Below, piece after piece: positions 61,268 through 64,000 of a stretch of 64,000 nucleotides of DNA. The position numbers and the translations under genes are program-made. The notes below the pieces were generated by a model that saw only the letters and a program-made list of their open reading frames with translations, had not been told where the DNA came from and searched no databases. Each line of letters opens with the position of its first letter. Position 1 is the stretch's first letter. Location: assembly GCA_039815055.1 (NCBI GenBank), contig JBCCAA010000007.1:1-64000 (forward strand), in the 5' to 3' direction. This DNA is from UBA5336 sp039815055. GTDB taxonomy: Bacteria > Pseudomonadota > Alphaproteobacteria > Caulobacterales > Hyphomonadaceae.

Positions 61268-62610
61268 CAAACAATCTCCCGCAATGCATCGGCATAGGCT
61301 GCGATGTCATGGTCTTGAGTGCATTCGGTCGCAGCGCAGATGATCACGTCAGCCATCTCTCCGCCGGGCAGCAAGCGAGAGGCGCGCACGCCGCCAAGGA
61401 TGCCGCGCTCATCGAGCATCGCCAGCACCGCTTCGGCATTGACCGAAGTACGGTAGGCAAACTCATTGAAGAAGCGCGGTGTGAGGATTTCCACACCATC
61501 AATTGCGCCCAGCGTATCGGCCAGGGCACAGGCGGCCTCGTGGTTCAGCGTTGCCAAACGCTCCAGACCAACCCCGCCGAGCAGCGTCATATGCGCGGTG
61601 AAAGCCAACGCGCACAGCCCGGAATTGGTGCAGATGTTGGAGGTCGCCTTGTCGCGACGGATGTGTTGTTCGCGGGTCGATAGCGTCAACACAAATCCGC
61701 GCTTGCCATCGGCGTCGACCGTTTCACCGGCAAGGCGCCCCGGCATCTGACGCATGAGCTTTTTTGTGCAGGCGAACAGGCCGACATAGGGCCCGCCAAA
61801 GTTCAGCGAATTGCCGATGGACTGGCCTTCACCCACGGCAATGTCCGCTCCCATTTCACCCGGTGGCGGGACCATCCCCAGTGCGACGGCCTCGGAAAAC
61901 ACCGATACCATCAGCGCGCCTTTTTCGTGGGCAGCAGCCGAAACGTCAGACAGGTCCGAAACGGTACCAAACACGTTCGGCGACTGCCCGATCAGGCAGG
62001 CGGTGTCGCCATCCAGCGCCTCGATCAGCTCGTCTTCGCCATCCACCAGTGGCGGCAAGATCACCACCTCGATGCCTTGGGCTTCACACAGCGTCTGGGT
62101 GGCCGCTGCATAGTGGGGATGCACCCCACCAGACAGGACGACCCGACGCCGTTTGGTGGCGCGACAAGCCATCAGCGCGGCTTCGGCGCAGGCAGTCGAG
62201 CCGTCATACATGGAGGCGTTGGCCACATCCATCGCGGTCAACTCCGCCACCTGAGTCTGGAATTCGAACAGCGTTTGCAGCGTGCCTTGGGCGATTTCCG
62301 GCTGGTAGGGCGTGTACGTGGTCAGGAACTCAGAGCGCTGGATAATGTGATCCACGCTGGCTGGCACATGGTGCTTGTAAGCTCCACACCCGACAAAGAA
62401 CGGGCCTTCGCTGGCTGTGCGGTTCTTGATGGCCAGGGCCGACAGGTGGCGCTCTACGGCCAGCTCGCCCTGATGATTTGGCAATCCTTCGATCTGGCCC
62501 GGCAGACGCGCTGCCTCTGGCACATCATCATAAAACGCATCGACGGATGGTGCACCAATCCGCGCCAGCATGTCCGCACGGTCTTCAGGGGAGAGTGGGA
62601 GGTATCTCAT
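61267..62610 (-). CDS. gcvPA: Glycine dehydrogenase (decarboxylating) subunit 1
   Basis: 447 aa, N-terminal half of the split P-protein. 'MRYLPLSPEDRADMLARIG' start, 'FVGCGAYKHHVPASVDHI' (substrate channel), 'QTQVAELTAMDVANASMYDGSTACAEAALMA' and 'STREQHIRRDKATSNICTNSGLCAL' are conserved. Works with GcvPB. The split P-protein is common in alphaproteobacteria. Confidence 0.95.
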   Translation of the reverse strand: MRYLPLSPEDRADMLARIGAPSVDAFYDDVPEAARLPGQIEGLPNHQGELAVERHLSALAIKNRTASEGPFFVGCGAYKHHVPASVDHIIQRSEFLTTYTPYQPEIAQGTLQTLFEFQTQVAELTAMDVANASMYDGSTACAEAALMACRATKRRRVVLSGGVHPHYAAATQTLCEAQGIEVVILPPLVDGEDELIEALDGDTACLIGQSPNVFGTVSDLSDVSAAAHEKGALMVSVFSEAVALGMVPPPGEMGADIAVGEGQSIGNSLNFGGPYVGLFACTKKLMRQMPGRLAGETVDADGKRGFVLTLSTREQHIRRDKATSNICTNSGLCALAFTAHMTLLGGVGLERLATLNHEAACALADTLGAIDGVEILTPRFFNEFAYRTSVNAEAVLAMLDERGILGGVRASRLLPGGEMADVIICAATECTQDHDIAAYADALREIV

Positions 62611-62695
62611 TGTAGTCTCCGACTGTGCCGGGCTCGCCCCGGAGTCTCTAGGTGGTTTTAGGCCCCGGGCCTAAACAGGGGCGCGCGGCGCCGAC

Positions 62696-63070
62696 TTACC
62701 CTTCAGCCTCACAGTGTTTGGCGTAGGCGGCCGCATCCATCAGGTCGTCCAACTCGCTGGCATCACTGATTTTCATCTTGCAGAACCAGCCCGCCCCTTC
62801 GGGATCAGCGTTCACGGTTTCCGGCGCCTCGGCCAACGCGCCATTGGCTTCGGTGATGGCGCCAGACACCGGCGCATAAACATCGCTGGCCGCCTTGACG
62901 CTTTCGACGACCGCCATGTCATCGCCCGCGCTGAAGCCCACGCCCACTTCCGGGGTTTCGACGAACACGACATCGCCAAGCTGTTCGGCGGCAAATGCGG
63001 TGATGCCCACCGTGGCGATCTCGCCCTCAACGCTCACCCACTCATGGTCCTTGGTGTATTTTGTGGTCAT
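62696..63070 (-). CDS. gcvH: Glycine cleavage system H protein
   Basis: 124 aa lipoyl carrier that shuttles the aminomethyl group between P, T and L proteins. Lipoyl lysine K59 in 'VVESVKAASDVYAP'. Followed by an 85-bp gap to gcvPA, and preceded by gcvT 12 bp upstream. Confidence 0.97.
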   Translation of the reverse strand: MTTKYTKDHEWVSVEGEIATVGITAFAAEQLGDVVFVETPEVGVGFSAGDDMAVVESVKAASDVYAPVSGAITEANGALAEAPETVNADPEGAGWFCKMKISDASELDDLMDAAAYAKHCEAEG

Positions 63071-63082
63071 GGCTGGGTCTCC

Positions 63083-64000
63083 TCAGCGTTTGTAGTTGGG
63101 TTTGACAAAGGGAAGGTCTGCGACAACGGCCGGGCGGGCCTTGCCGCGGACCATCAGGTCGATTTCAGTACCGGCCACGGCCAAATCGGCGCGGACATAG
63201 CCCATGGCAATCGGGCCATCGACACTTGGGCCGAACCCGCCGGACGTGATCGTGCCGACGCGCTCGCCACCGACATGGATCTCAGTGCCTTCACGGGCCG
63301 GGGCGCGTTCCAGTGGTCGAATGCCGACGCGCTTTTCAGCGGGACCGTTTTCCAGCGCCGAAAGGATGCGCGGGGCGCCCGGGAAATCGGAGCGTGCCCG
63401 GCGTGACTTCTGGATCAGCCAGGACAGGTCTGCCTCAACAGGATCGCGGGTCGGATCCATGTCATGGCCATAAAGGCAAAGCCCGGCTTCCAGACGCAGA
63501 CTATCTCGCGCCGCCAGGCCAATGGGTTTCACGCGGGGATCATCCAGCAGAGCCTGGACGATGCCATTGCCCACCTCGTTGGCAGGTAAAAGCAGCTCAT
63601 ATCCGTCTTCGCCTGTATAGCCACACCGCGCCACCAGGAACCGCTCGCCGTCTCGCATGATATGGGCACAGCGCATGAATCTCAGATCGGCGGCTTCCGG
63701 GAAATGAGCCAGTAGGCACGCTTCCGATTCGGGGCCTTGCAGCGCGACCAGAATACGGTCGTCGGCGGTCTGCAAGGTCGCCTCTTTGCCAAGTTCGCGG
63801 CGTATCAGGTCCCAGTCCTGCTGCTTAACCGCGCCATTCACAACGATATAGAGCATGCCCTGCAGGCCATCATCGGGCATTCGAGTGACAATCAGATCGT
63901 CGAGGATGCCACCCTGCTCATTCAACAGCACGGTCAGCCGCCCCTGGCCGGGCTTAAGTGCCGTTATATCACTGGGAACGAGTCGTTCCAGCAGCGCAGA
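63083..64000 (-). CDS. gcvT: Aminomethyltransferase GcvT, C-terminal part (N-terminus outside the window)
   Basis: The minus frame is open from the right edge (64000, codons reading 'SALLERLVPSDITALKPGQ') to the stop at 63083; 305 codons are visible. T-protein of the glycine cleavage system; transfers the one-carbon unit to tetrahydrofolate. 'LLNEQGGILDDLIVTRM', 'RCGYTGEDGYELLLP' and 'GLAARDSLRLEAGLCLYGHDMD' are typical. The annotated-looking GTG at 63931 is internal, not the start. Confidence 0.93.
   Translation of the reverse strand, partial: SALLERLVPSDITALKPGQGRLTVLLNEQGGILDDLIVTRMPDDGLQGMLYIVVNGAVKQQDWDLIRRELGKEATLQTADDRILVALQGPESEACLLAHFPEAADLRFMRCAHIMRDGERFLVARCGYTGEDGYELLLPANEVGNGIVQALLDDPRVKPIGLAARDSLRLEAGLCLYGHDMDPTRDPVEADLSWLIQKSRRARSDFPGAPRILSALENGPAEKRVGIRPLERAPAREGTEIHVGGERVGTITSGGFGPSVDGPIAMGYVRADLAVAGTEIDLMVRGKARPAVVADLPFVKPNYKR

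Noticed and set aside
62611..62695. Glycine riboswitch in the gcv operon
   Set aside because: The gcvH-gcvPA gap is too short. A riboswitch would be expected before gcvT, outside the window.

Overview
The window looks like chromosome from an alphaproteobacterium of the Caulobacterales/Maricaulales type (Hyphomonadaceae- or Maricaulis-like). The basis is the enoyl-CoA hydratase-rpsT-dnaA order known from Caulobacter, a MucR regulator, clustered GANTC (CcrM) sites, a DivJ/PleC-like histidine kinase, alphaproteobacterial families (DUF1491, DUF2336, DUF6456), a TonB receptor and a TPR-sulfotransferase. No rRNA, CRISPR array or intact insertion sequence was seen. The assignment rests on recognition by eye; no database search was run.

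Layout. 1-506: start of a serralysin-like M10 protease, then about 870 bp with no gene. 1377-12532: a seven-gene, mostly translationally coupled minus-strand operon (carbon-nitrogen hydrolase, TonB receptor, TPR-sulfotransferase, beta-lactamase-fold lipoprotein, MFS carrier, GabD, GabT) behind a MocR/GabR-type regulator with an extra C-terminal domain (12652-14565). It reads as a system that takes up and breaks down an amide-type compound to GABA and succinate. 14894-15285: a broken tyrosine integrase beside tRNA-Thr. 15446-25063: plus-strand housekeeping genes: OmpA-like protein, metG, plsY, dprA, lptD, surA, pdxA, rsmA. 25052-31226: small conserved alphaproteobacterial genes, a membrane histidine kinase, sufE, DUF6456 and DnaA-domain-IV-like genes, a PAS_5 protein behind a GANTC cluster, and mucR.

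31395-39351: a ten-gene Mrp-type cation/proton antiporter operon (E-F-G-MbhDE-B-C-D-D-small-D) in which no full-length MrpA is present; its C-terminal part is a separate gene, recalling the membrane arm of archaeal Mbh/Mbs complexes. 39448-47418: DUF2336 protein, DoxX-like protein, MFS carrier, SRAP/YedK DNA-protein crosslink protein, queC-queE-queD for 7-deazaguanine synthesis, and an S9 prolyl oligopeptidase.

47450-54843: replication region with dnaA, dnaN and recF on the minus strand, plus rpsT and an enoyl-CoA hydratase. A DUF262-DUF1524 (GmrSD/SspE-like) nuclease gene on the opposite strand splits dnaN from recF. 55085-58844: a TadG-like protein whose von Willebrand factor A domain carries a 49-residue polyproline insert, a small membrane protein and an acyltransferase. 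58852-64000: the glycine cleavage operon gcvT-gcvH-gcvPA-gcvPB with an alpha/beta hydrolase set between the two P-protein subunits.
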